Below are positions 9,876 through 18,614 of a DNA stretch of 64,000 nucleotides, piece by piece (position 1 is the first letter of the stretch; every line of letters begins with the position of its first letter). The translations under genes and the position numbers were made by a program. Where the stretch lies: assembly GCA_022836915.1 (NCBI GenBank), contig CP094668.1, forward strand, positions 1,054,001 to 1,118,000. The letters are read 5' to 3'. A model generated the notes under the pieces. The model worked only from the letters and a program-made list of their open reading frames with translations, searched no databases and had not been told where the DNA came from. This DNA comes from Paenibacillus sp. OVF10 (GTDB lineage Bacteria; Bacillota; Bacilli; Paenibacillales; Paenibacillaceae).

Positions 9876-10355
9876 ATGATGGATACTGCCAGTAAAAACA
9901 AAACGGCCATTCATGAATTTTTCGTTCAGTTTCTTGAGCAAAAAGAGCAATATGAAACCCGAATAACTGCCTCATACCTGGAGGATATCCGGAAGCATAT
10001 TGAATCAGAATTCAGCTTGAATATGACGGAACTGCACACCATTGCATGCATCGGAGAGCAGGAGCCGATCAATCTCACTTCCATCGCGGAGAGAATCAAT
10101 TTAAGTAAAGGAAATACCTCCAAGATCGCAAATAAATTACTAAAGGCAGGTTGGGTGCGAAAATCCCAGTTCAACGACAACAAAAAGGAAGTGTATTTTC
10201 GGCTAACGCCTATCGGCAAAAAGCTATTTGCTGCTCATGATGAGCTTCATACGAAGGAAAAGCAAAGAATGTACGAATTTTTGGAAAGATATAACGAAAG
10301 CGAGCTCGAATTTATTAAACGGCTGTTTGGAGATATGGTGGACTTCTATCGGTAA
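9876..10355 (+). CDS. MarR family transcriptional regulator
   Basis: 159 residues with a winged helix: INLTSIAERINLSKGNTSKIANKLLKAGWV (about 65-95) and wing NKKEVYFRLTPIGKKLF, with long dimerisation helices at both ends. The start at 9876 follows GAGGAG at 9862-9867; a longer upstream extension in frame has no ribosome-binding site. Divergent from the Rid/monooxygenase genes and separated from them by palindromic elements, so it most likely represses them until a phenolic or similar compound binds. Confidence 0.85.
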   Translation: MMDTASKNKTAIHEFFVQFLEQKEQYETRITASYLEDIRKHIESEFSLNMTELHTIACIGEQEPINLTSIAERINLSKGNTSKIANKLLKAGWVRKSQFNDNKKEVYFRLTPIGKKLFAAHDELHTKEKQRMYEFLERYNESELEFIKRLFGDMVDFYR

Positions 10356-10584
10356 CGTACCCAATAAATTGTTGTACATAGGTTAGACATCAATAACAAT
10401 TGGGGATACAGTTCAAGTGGGAGGCTGCTTATAATTAATTCATCGGGCGGTCTATTAAAGTGAAGAACTGACAGAAAACAAGACATGCACAAAGTATGCA
10501 GAAAACAAAGGAACCGAGGGCAAGAATATTACACGCTTAACCTCGTCCGCAAAATGCAATATTTTAGCGAAGTATTGATCTCAA

Positions 10585-10670
10585 GTTGAAACACGTTGGT
10601 GAACACATCGATGATGCTCATCAGGAAGAAGAAGCGTCCTTCGCCTTCGATCCAGCCATATTTCACGTCC
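10585..10670 (-). mobile_element. IS3-family transposase fragment (remnant)
   Basis: The reverse strand reads DVKYGWIEGEGRFFFLMSII then DVFTN with no start, and stops on both sides. This matches the beginning of the DDE integrase core of IS3-family OrfB, where the first Asp of the triad lies in TDVKYG. No inverted ends or second ORF were found. The rest of 10355-10680 holds nothing I can name. Confidence 0.5.
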
Positions 10671-10679
10671 TATCATTAC

Positions 10680-10719
10680 CAAAATCCCCTCTGCCAACGT
10701 GATGGCAAAGGGGATTTTG
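10680..10719. terminator. Rho-independent terminator (bidirectional)
   Basis: 17-base arms (10680-10696, 10703-10719) with one mismatch and a 6-base loop, ending in T- or A-rich flanks. Confidence 0.75.
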
Positions 10720-10744
10720 ATGTTACAGACTATTTATTAAATAA

Positions 10745-10828
10745 GTTGGACTAATCTTCTGTACGAAAGCAGCGATTGGAAGGTTATTCTGTCATCGTAG
10801 TGTTAGTGTAAACAATCTTTAGTTCAAC
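10745..10828. repeat. Dispersed TTGAAC-ended repeat, short copy (copy C)
   Basis: 84 bp with GTTGGACTA at the left and TAGTTCAAC at the right. The interior GCGATTGGAAGGTTATTCTG is the reverse complement of the left part of the long copies at 14294 and 34856. It ends two bases before the stop codon of the chemoreceptor gene. Confidence 0.75.
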
Positions 10829-10830
10829 GA

Positions 10831-12830
10831 TTACAGCTTGAATTGTTCCACCAGCTTCTGCAGCTTGTGAGCCAGATGGGCAAGGGAATCAGCAGAGGAT
10901 GATATCTCCTGCATGGAAGCCACTTGCTCCTCCGTAGCAGCAGAGATGTTCTCCGTTCCATCGGCATTGGTTTCCGATATGGCGTGGATCTGATCAATGG
11001 ATTGCACCACTTCGGCTGTACTTGCAGACATCTGTTGTGAGGCGGCTGCAATGTTCTCAAGCTGATGATTAACGACCCCGACGGCCTCACTAATCTGGGC
11101 AAAAGCTTCATCTGCAAACTGAACGGCACGAATGCCGTTGCTTACATCCTGTTGCCCGATCTGTACACTGTGGTTGGCCATTGAAATCTCCTGTTGAATC
11201 GCTCCGACCATCTCTACAATCTTCTGGCCGGACAGGCTGGATTGTTCCGCGAGCTTGCGGACTTCGCTGGCAACTACGGAGAAGCCACGTCCATGCTCTC
11301 CTGCACGTGCTGCTTCTATAGAAGCATTGAGAGCAAGCAAATTGGTCTGTGCAGCGATATCTGTAATGACAGATACCATCTCACCAATGGATGTGGAATG
11401 CTGTTCAAGTCGTCCAGCAGTATCTGCCATACCTTGCACAAAGCGACTGACAGAACTCATCTCCGATACGGCCGTCTGCATTGTGGCATTCCCTTTATCC
11501 GCGAGCTCACTTGCTTGCATGGCAGCTTCGGATACTTGCTGTGTGCTGTTCGTTACCTGTCCCACACCTCCAGCAAGCTCATTCATCTGCAGCGCTGTAT
11601 GTTTCAGGCTGCTTGCTTGTTTCTCAAGTCCGGCTGCGGATTCTTCCGTGATCAGGGCGACTTGCTCTGTTGCTTTGGTTGTCTCCGATGAGTTGACTGC
11701 CAATTGTGTGGAAGAGGCGGTTAACTCGTCAGCCGTGTGTCGCACGTCCTGAATAACGGTTCGCAGGGATTCACTCATTTTATTGAAGCTGGTGCTCAGC
11801 TTGCCGAATTCATCCTGTCCTAATACAGCAACCTCGATGGTCAGATTACCATTACTAATTTCGTCAGATGCCTTCACCAAGCGATTCAGTGGTTTGGTGA
11901 TTGATTGCACAATCCAGAAAATAATGATGGAGCTTACCGCAATTGCAATCGCTATAACAATAAGTGTGGTGTATAGGATCGGACGGACAGATGCCGTCAC
12001 TTCCCCACTGTCGATGACACCAACCACGGTCCAGCCTGTCGTTTCATTGGTGGAAAAAAGGCGTGTTCCTGGTTTCCATTTAGTGTATAGGTCAGACTTC
12101 CGTTTTTCTGTGCAAAAATATCTTTATAGGGTGCCATGGTTCCTTCGGTCCCCGGTTTTTCAGTAGGATGTACAATGATTTTATTGGCATTATCAATGAT
12201 ATAGATATAACCCTTCTCGCCAATCTTGGTGGAATTAACCGTCTTCGAGAGGGCTTCAAGCGACAGGCTGACAGAGACGACACCATGGCCATCCGCTGAG
12301 GTCTGAGCTACCGAAGCAACAACATTGCCGGTATTGCTTGATAAGTAGGGGGTGATTACGGTAGGGACATCTTTATTCTGCGTAGCAGCCTGATACCACG
12401 GGCGTTCGCGCGGGTCATATCCTTCTTTGTTCACCGCAGTTACAGGGGAGTTAATATACACGCCTTGATCGGTACCGATGGAGGCAAGTTCCACGTCATC
12501 ATGGGTTTCCTTATACGCGTCGAGCAAGGTACGGGTGGTATCTGTCTCGTCACCCTGATTGGGTCCGACATTGCCTGCATCCAGCTGACTTGCCAGGAAA
12601 TCAACATTTTTGCGTGTTGCACCAATGATCTGGTCAATGGTCTGGTTGAGCACAGTAACATTGCTAATTGCGTTTTCATACATTTTCTCTTCAACCTTGG
12701 CATCGGCTGTTTGAAACGAGATAATGCCCAGACTGATTGTGGGAATGAGTAGTACGATGGCAAATGACAAAATCAATTTCTCTCTCATCTGCAGCGTTCT
12801 TTTAGCCCCTTGTTTACGAATCTTCTTCAT
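10831..12830 (-). CDS. Methyl-accepting chemotaxis protein with Cache sensor (frameshifted)
   Basis: About 667 residues: TM1 near 18-38, a Cache sensor with [14 protein letters not shown]2 around [24 protein letters not shown], then the signalling coiled coil with [20 protein letters not shown]. The N-terminal and C-terminal parts are in different frames; adding one G at 12068-12069 gives the sensible junction [14 protein letters not shown]. The start at 12830 has GAGGGG seven bases upstream on the minus strand. It probably signals an extracellular nutrient to the Che pathway; the sensor resembles that of the receptor at 3.8 kb. A dispersed repeat touches its 3' end. Confidence 0.88.
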
Positions 12831-13269
12831 ACACATTCCCCTCTGTGTCATCCAACCATTTCCCTGGTGGATATATCCAATCTGGTAAAGTTTCCAACAT
12901 TTCCAGAAGTTTCTGGTGCTATCGTATGACAAAATTCGAGTTTATTCAACATTATTTATGCGTTTTGCGAAAATATTTTTTTGATTTTGTAGGTATTTAG
13001 GATTACATCTGTTCTATAAAAAGTAATCTGTCTCTCCCTTAGTGCAAATCTTGTGGTATATTTCTGAATTAATGTGAAGTGAATTTTGCAAAATGTGAAA
13101 TCCATAAGGCATGTACCTGGTCATGTTGAATACACAAAGAAGTTGTTTTCATGAAGAATGGATCTGGATGGATCTACATCCATATATATCGGTTTATAGG
13201 GACAGAAATTGGAGAGGGGTTGTACGGAAGTTGGACCAAAGTACACTACAGATATCTGGACAGGAGAAC

Positions 13270-13974
13270 ATGGAAGAGGTCCAGGATCAGGCTACATTCA
13301 TGCAGGGGGTCAAAGATTGTATCCCAACCCTGCTTGGTTATTTGAGTATTGGGTTTGCGGCGGGTGTCATTGAAATGACCGCAGGTCTGAGTCTGGCGGA
13401 AACAGCACTGCTCAGCCTGATTTTATATGCAGGATCGGCTCAGTTCATTGCAGCAGGCATGCTCGCATCGAATGGGTCAGCAGTAGCCATCATGTTCACC
13501 ATATTTTTTGTGAATCTTCGCCATTTGCTGCTCAGTGCAGCTGTATCGCCGTATTTTCGGCATCTGACCCCGCTTAAAAATATGTGGATTGGTTCATTGC
13601 TTACCGATGAGTCTTTCGGCGTGGCAATGACACGTGCGATTGGCAGAGAAAGGCTCAGTGAACGCTGGATGCACGGTCTAAATATTACCGCATACCTGAA
13701 CTGGTTCGTGGCTAATATGGCGGGAGCATACTTTGGACGCTGGATTACCAACCCGGAACGGCTGGGTCTGGATTATGCCCTGCCAGCGATGTTTATCGGA
13801 CTGGTTGTACTGCAGTTGGTGCATCGTAAAAACAAAAAAATACACATTAATGTGGCTATTATCGCCGTGGTCTGTGTAATCTTCGCCAGCATGGCTTCAC
13901 TTGGCAGCATGAGTGTCATTGTAGCTGCGGTCATTGCGGCAACGATGGGAGTGTTCATGGAACGATGGAAGTAA
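13270..13974 (+). CDS. azlC: AzlC family branched-chain amino acid exporter, large subunit
   Basis: 234 residues with about seven hydrophobic segments and the family motifs GYLSIGFAAGVI, LILYAGSAQFIAAGML, FVNLRHLLLSAA and DESFGV. AzlC with AzlD forms an efflux permease for leucine-type amino acids and analogues. The start at 13270 gives the usual family length; AGGAG precedes it by three bases, which is short, and an in-frame extension to 13111 has no family similarity. The gene overlaps azlD by ten bases. Confidence 0.87.
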   Translation: MEEVQDQATFMQGVKDCIPTLLGYLSIGFAAGVIEMTAGLSLAETALLSLILYAGSAQFIAAGMLASNGSAVAIMFTIFFVNLRHLLLSAAVSPYFRHLTPLKNMWIGSLLTDESFGVAMTRAIGRERLSERWMHGLNITAYLNWFVANMAGAYFGRWITNPERLGLDYALPAMFIGLVVLQLVHRKNKKIHINVAIIAVVCVIFASMASLGSMSVIVAAVIAATMGVFMERWK

Positions 13975-14294
13975 GATGGGATGTATTCTGGATTATTATG
14001 GGATCGGCGCTGTTAACATTTATCCCGCGTGTACTGCCACTGATGCTGTTCAGCAAGATACAGATTCCAATGTGGTTGTTACGCTGGCTGGAATATGTAC
14101 CCGTAGCGGTCATGGCAGCGCTGATTGGTCAGGAACTGTTCATGTCGGACAACCAGTTGGTGCCGATTATGCACAATGCAGCTCTGTGGGCATCCCTGCC
14201 TACGATTGCAGTCGCTATCTGGACACGCAGTCTGCTTGGAACCGTATTGGTCGGTATTGTGGCTATGATGATACTGCGATATTGGATCGGATAG
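13965..14294 (+). CDS. azlD: AzlD family branched-chain amino acid exporter, small subunit
   Basis: 109 residues with about four membrane segments and the AzlD pattern FIPRVLPLMLFSK and WLEYVPVAVMAALI. It starts inside the end of azlC, a common translational coupling for this pair. Its stop codon (14292-14294) lies at the first bases of a dispersed repeat, so the repeat sits directly on the 3' end of the operon. Confidence 0.87.
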   Translation: MEVRWDVFWIIMGSALLTFIPRVLPLMLFSKIQIPMWLLRWLEYVPVAVMAALIGQELFMSDNQLVPIMHNAALWASLPTIAVAIWTRSLLGTVLVGIVAMMILRYWIG

Positions 14295-14550
14295 TTGAAC
14301 TAAAGAATATTTACACTAACCACTTCGATGAAAGAACAACCTTCCGATCACTGTTATCCCCAGATTTTTTAATTCACTTTTATAAAGGTGAAAATCTTGT
14401 GATAAGCGTATGCTTCCGATGAAGCTTTCTTTCAGAAAGCTTTTAGTCGAGGTTTATGCTTTCGAAGTAGCTTTCTTGCAGAAAGCTTGTAGCTTCGCTT
14501 CTTCAGGTTCTTTCTGTCCTCTACGTTCTCGTGTAAATGGCTAGTTCAAC
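14294..14550. repeat. Dispersed TTGAAC-ended repeat, long copy (copy A)
   Basis: 257 bp with inverted ends GTTGAACTA...ATTTACAC and GTGTAAAT...TAGTTCAAC. The interior has hairpin-forming AAGCTTTCT...AGAAAGCTT elements and a C-T-rich right part (CTTCTTCAGGTTCTTTCTGT). It is closely similar to the copy at 34856-35072 and fills most of the azlD to 14653 gap. No coding sequence was seen in it. Confidence 0.8.
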
Positions 14551-14652
14551 TTATATAGGTTGTATTGTAATATCCGGTAATTCCTTTGCCTGATCGGTTA
14601 ATACTGTTCTATAGAGGACAGATAGCCTATCTGAGCGAAGGGAGCTGGATTC

Positions 14653-15458
14653 ATGAGTGAACTTAAGCGCAAGCTGTTAATTACGGGAGCTGCCGGAGTG
14701 ATTGGTCGCAGTCTGCTGGAGGGGCTGAGAGCCAAGGGTGCGTATGACATCGTTGCAGCTGATTTGCGTGAAGACGAGGAAGCTGGCATTGTAGCCATGG
14801 ATGTGACCGATGGGGAACGCCTGAAGGAACTAATGCAGGGGTTCACACCGTTCTGCACATTGCATGGGCCAAGGATGAGGAAGATTTTCTGGGCAAAGTT
14901 CTGCCGATCAATGTAACTGGAGCCTACCATGTGTATGAAGCAGCACGGTTGAATGGTGTTCAGCGGGTGATCTTTGCAAGTTCCAACCATGCGACAGGCT
15001 TCTATCCTACAGGTGAAGATATTGAAGTGGATGACCCTTACCGACCGGACAGCTTCTATGGACTTAGCAAATGTTATATTGAACTGCTGGGACGTTATTA
15101 CGTTGACAAATATGACCTGTCCTCATTCAACATTCGGATTGGAAACTTCTCAGGTGATACATACCCGCACTCGGAGCGCTCGGCTCATATCTGGATCTCA
15201 CCAAGAGACATGGTCCAGCTCGCTGAGTGCTGTATTGAAGCGGATTCGGATATGAAGTATCTGAATCTGTACGGGACTTCAGCGAATACAGATAATTACT
15301 ATGATATTGGCTATCTGGCGCAGAAGATTGGATACCATCCACAGGATGATGCAGCCGAGTTGTGGGAAGAGGCAAAGCTTAGAGGCGTACCCGACAAACA
15401 GGATGAGACAGCCTATCAGGGCGGAGGCCATGTGGAGAAAGAACCAAAGGATTCATAG
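14653..15458 (+). CDS. NAD-dependent uronate dehydrogenase-like epimerase/dehydratase (frameshifted)
   Basis: About 268 residues of the extended SDR superfamily. The N terminus has LLITGAAGVIGRSLLEGL (NAD-binding GxxGxxG); later ASSNHATGFYP and the catalytic YGLSK (YxxxK). The SSNHATGFY motif and the length fit uronate dehydrogenases, which oxidise galacturonate or glucuronate to the aldaric acid lactone. The frame breaks at the G4 run 14838-14841; one added G gives QGVHTVLHIAWAKDEED, as in relatives. It heads a block with an SGNH esterase, a heparinase-like lyase and a GH88 hydrolase, which would supply uronic acids. Confidence 0.8.
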
Positions 15459-15466
15459 ATGGGCAT

Positions 15467-15565
15467 CTATATAAGATGAATTAATCATTTATACGATAAC
15501 AGCGATTGGAAGGTTGTTCTGTCATCGTAGTGTCAGTGTAAATATATGTAGTTCAACTTATATAG
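15467..15565. repeat. Dispersed TTGAAC-ended repeat, short copy (copy D)
   Basis: 99 bp flanked by CTATATAAGATGAATTA and its imperfect complement TAGTTCAACTTATATAG. The interior GCGATTGGAAGGTTGTTCTG is shared with copy C and, inverted, with copies A and B. It starts nine bases after the stop of the preceding gene. Confidence 0.75.
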
Positions 15566-15568
15566 TGA

Positions 15569-15582
15569 TGAAAACGCTATTT
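15569..15582. promoter_or_regulatory. Possible cre site before the SGNH esterase
   Basis: TGAAAACGCTATTT matches 12 of 14 positions of the CcpA consensus. It lies about 85 bp upstream of the esterase start in a carbohydrate-degradation block that has a perfect site further on. Confidence 0.4.
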
Positions 15583-15665
15583 TCTATTTTAGCCGAAGGG
15601 GATAAAATGGAGACTGAGGTGTTCAGTGTTTCCATTTTGCACAAGAGGAAGGAACGATTTCAATC

Positions 15666-16321
15666 ATGAGTACAAGTCCATCCGTTATATTGTTTCAAGG
15701 AGACTCGATTACAGATGGGGAAGATCACGCAATGATGATCCGAATCATTTTCTCGGACACGGATATGCGTATCTGATCTCCAGCAAACTGGGTATGGAAC
15801 TGGCGGGCAAGCATAAAACGTTCTATAACAGGGGCATCAGCGGGGATCGGGCATCCGATCTGTACGCACGCTGGAATGAGGATACAATTAGTCTAAAACC
15901 GGACCTGATCAGCATCCTGATTGGGGTTAACGATGCCTGGCGCACGATGAATGGTGAACCTAGCGGGGTAACGGATCGTTTCGGACGGGCGTATCGCCAT
16001 TTGCTCGAAGAAACACGGGAAGTGATGCCGGATACGGGGATGATTTTGATGGAGCCGTTTATTCTGAGAACCGGAGCGACCGTGGAGAAATGGGAAGCCT
16101 GGGAAGAGTATATCGGTCAATATCAGAAACTGGCTCAAGGTCTTGCTGAAGAATTCGGCGCGGTGTGGGTGCCATTGCAGCAGACGTTTAATGATGCTCT
16201 GAAGCAGGCGGATGCAGCCTACTGGTTGTGGGATGGCGTACATCCAACCGCAGCAGGTCATGAGCTGATTGCACGCCAATGGTTGTCTGTTGTACAGAAT
16301 TCTCCGCTTGCAATTGTGTAA
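15666..16321 (+). CDS. SGNH/GDSL family hydrolase, probable carbohydrate esterase (frameshifted)
   Basis: About 218 residues. Block I LFQGDSITDGG holds the catalytic Ser, block III is LIGVND, and block V DGVHPTAAGH supplies the Asp-His pair. Such enzymes in polysaccharide operons usually remove acetyl groups from sugars. The frame is broken at the G4 run at 15717-15720; one added G joins SITDGGRSRNDDPNHF. The start at 15666 is supported by immediate family similarity (STSPSVILFQGDS); a purine-rich AGGAAGG lies about 14 bases upstream. No signal peptide, so it acts in the cytoplasm on imported oligosaccharides. Confidence 0.82.
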
Positions 16322-16445
16322 CAACAACAGCGGACAGTTACGATATAGGCAGCAGCATTAAAGGTATTCCGGATTAGTTGAGGATATAAGATAGTTAAGA
16401 ATATCAGATACCCATAAAAAGCCTGTGGTGACAGGCAGAATGTAA

Positions 16446-16478
16446 CGGAGAACCTGACGAAGGTTCTTCGTTTTTTTG
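16446..16478 (+). terminator. Rho-independent terminator
   Basis: AGAACCT (16449-16455) pairs with AGGTTCT (16461-16467), followed by seven T at 16471-16477. A second small hairpin, GCCTGT-GGTG-ACAGGC, lies just before it. Confidence 0.75.
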
Positions 16479-16559
16479 TGTTGGGAAGGAGAAGGACGTA
16501 ACATCGTGGAAAGGGTTCTAATGGATAATTCTTCAAAAGTGCTATCATATCCGGTAAAA

Positions 16560-16580
16560 TGAAATCGATTACATTATAAT
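16560..16580 (+). promoter_or_regulatory. Perfect cre site overlapping a promoter
   Basis: TGAAATCGATTACA (16560-16573) fits TGWAANCGNTNWCA at every position, and a TATAAT -10 box follows at 16575-16580. CcpA binding here would block the promoter of the lyase operon when a preferred sugar is present. Confidence 0.75.
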
Positions 16581-16619
16581 GTTGATATGACAATCCATTA
16601 ACGAAGAGTGGTGAATCCA

Positions 16620-18614
16620 GTGGAAGATTCCATTCACGAAGTCGAAAATGAAAATATAAACCAACGAGGAACTGAGAGCAGAGCATTGAGATCCTTAAGT
16701 GCCGACAGACTCTTAGAGAAGTTATCCCGGCCTGAATTGGCTACGTTATACACAGACTTGAAGGCTTACGGTGAACGTGCCTTGAAAGAACCGATGCCTT
16801 CCTTGTCGTTCCGTTTATATCGACAGTTCAGCGATACGGGTGAGCGCAAAGCATATGAGCAGACTTATTTCGATCGAAGAGGCAGACTTGCTACTGTGGC
16901 GATGCTCGCCTTGGACACGGCTAGGCCGGATGCACTGCAAGCGCTGGAAGAAATGTTGTGGGACGTGTGTGGTGAGTATACGTGGTGTTTGCCCGCGCAT
17001 TTGGGTACGGGCGAGATCAACCAGGTGGATGGAAACATCGATCTGTTCGCCGCAGAGACGGTACATATGCTGGCCGAGATTGTGAACATTCACACCGAGC
17101 GGCTGGATCGCCTTGTCATAGAGCGGGTAAGGTCTGAAGCAGAGAGGCGAATTTTCACCCCGCTTTACCGGGAGCAACGGAAGTTCCACTGGCAGACAGC
17201 GGATCACAACTGGTCGGCGGTCTGTGGTGGCTGCTGTGGCATGGCTGCATTGTTGCTGCTCGAGGATGAGTTCACACTACAGGAATCGATCTCCCATACG
17301 GTCAGCTGTATGAACGCATTCTTGAGCGGATATGGCGAGGATGGCGGCTGTGCCGAAGGCATTGGATATTGGGTATATGGATTCGGTTATTTCACCTATT
17401 ATGCCGAGATGCTTCGTGAGTACAGTGAGGGCGAACTAGATCTGCTGACGGGTTCCAAAATAACAGCTATCGCAGCCTTCCCGCTGCGAGTTCATCTGTC
17501 GGGCGGCACATATGTGAATTATTCGGACAGTTCCGAACAGGAAGAGATCCCTTCCGGATTGCTTTCCCTGCTCGCATCCCGAGTTGGGTTGCAGGTGGAT
17601 TTGCCGCTTCATATTCCACTGCTTACTTATGATCCCTGTCATCGCTGGGCTCATCTATTGCGTAACGTGATGTGGAGCGATCCGGCAGTATACGGTGATG
17701 AAGGTGCCTCTGCGCAGGCTGAACGGGGATTTATTTTTCAAAATCTGGGCTGGATGATTGCAAAAGGCTCGCTTGATTCTCCAGATACAAAACGTACAAA
17801 CAGCACACCCCTTCATGTGGCTATTTCCATTAAAGGTGGGCATAACGATGAACCTCACAACCATAATGATCTGGGGCAGTTCATTATCCATTGTGGTGGT
17901 GAGAATATTCTGTGTGATCCAGGAGCAGGCTTGTATACCCAAGCGTATTTTGCGCCAGGCAGAGAGCAACTGTTCCACATCTCATCATCCGGGCATAACG
18001 TTCCGCTCATTGAAGGCCAAGAGCAAAGCTCCGGTCGGCAAGCGCAAGCCCATGTGTTAGAGGCAAAGCTGGCAGAGGATGGCGGTGAGCTGAATACAAC
18101 ATTGGATCTGACATCCGCATATTCTGGAGCTGTTTCACTGGCTCGTTATACGCGCCAATTTCATTGGAAGATGGCTTCTGGGGGTAGCAGGAATGGAGCG
18201 GAATTGCGTCTCATTGACCGTTTTCAATGGAAGAACAGGATGGTGTCTTCGGCTGATCGATCATCTTCGGTGGATAATTCAGATTCACATGCAGAGTTTT
18301 CAAGTGTTGTTGAACGATGGATGAGTAGAGTACAGCCTGAAGTGGTGAAGAGCGGTAATCTTCGCTGGCAAGGTGTACATGGAACGGTCCATATGACGTA
18401 TGATGCGAACCAGTGGCAAGTCCTTACGGAGGCAATAGACACAGTTGATCATGATAATGTACCAGTCAAATTCTATCGAACGTCACTATCATGGACAGGT
18501 GTGATTAATGAGACTGATGTTCGGATAGAAAGTTCTGATCTGATTGAAACGGTATGTGAGGTACACTTCAGCATTGAACCGAAAAATGGGAGAAACCGAG
18601 GTGAGCATACGTGA
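16620..18614 (+). CDS. Heparinase II/III-like polysaccharide lyase
   Basis: About 664 residues: an (alpha/alpha)-toroid-like N-terminal half (TADHNWSAVCGGCCGMAALLL, GYGEDGGCAEGIGYW) and a beta-sandwich C-terminal half with GGHNDEPHNHNDLGQFIIHC followed by DPGAG, the heparinase II/III signature containing the metal or catalytic His residues. It would cleave uronate-containing oligosaccharides by beta-elimination. No signal peptide, so intracellular. The GTG at 16620 is chosen because GAGTGGTG lies at good spacing; an in-frame GTG at 16608 is the alternative. It is preceded by a perfect cre site and overlaps the next gene by four bases. Confidence 0.8.
   Translation: MEDSIHEVENENINQRGTESRALRSLSADRLLEKLSRPELATLYTDLKAYGERALKEPMPSLSFRLYRQFSDTGERKAYEQTYFDRRGRLATVAMLALDTARPDALQALEEMLWDVCGEYTWCLPAHLGTGEINQVDGNIDLFAAETVHMLAEIVNIHTERLDRLVIERVRSEAERRIFTPLYREQRKFHWQTADHNWSAVCGGCCGMAALLLLEDEFTLQESISHTVSCMNAFLSGYGEDGGCAEGIGYWVYGFGYFTYYAEMLREYSEGELDLLTGSKITAIAAFPLRVHLSGGTYVNYSDSSEQEEIPSGLLSLLASRVGLQVDLPLHIPLLTYDPCHRWAHLLRNVMWSDPAVYGDEGASAQAERGFIFQNLGWMIAKGSLDSPDTKRTNSTPLHVAISIKGGHNDEPHNHNDLGQFIIHCGGENILCDPGAGLYTQAYFAPGREQLFHISSSGHNVPLIEGQEQSSGRQAQAHVLEAKLAEDGGELNTTLDLTSAYSGAVSLARYTRQFHWKMASGGSRNGAELRLIDRFQWKNRMVSSADRSSSVDNSDSHAEFSSVVERWMSRVQPEVVKSGNLRWQGVHGTVHMTYDANQWQVLTEAIDTVDHDNVPVKFYRTSLSWTGVINETDVRIESSDLIETVCEVHFSIEPKNGRNRGEHT

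Noticed and set aside
11194..11752. Long open frames on the plus strand opposite the chemoreceptor
   Set aside because: They mirror the coding strand of the receptor, have no similarity to known proteins and no start signals.
14294..14550. Riboswitch or T-box in the gap after azlD
   Set aside because: The sequence is a copy of a dispersed repeat with inverted ends and sits downstream of a gene; no T-box or known aptamer motif is seen.
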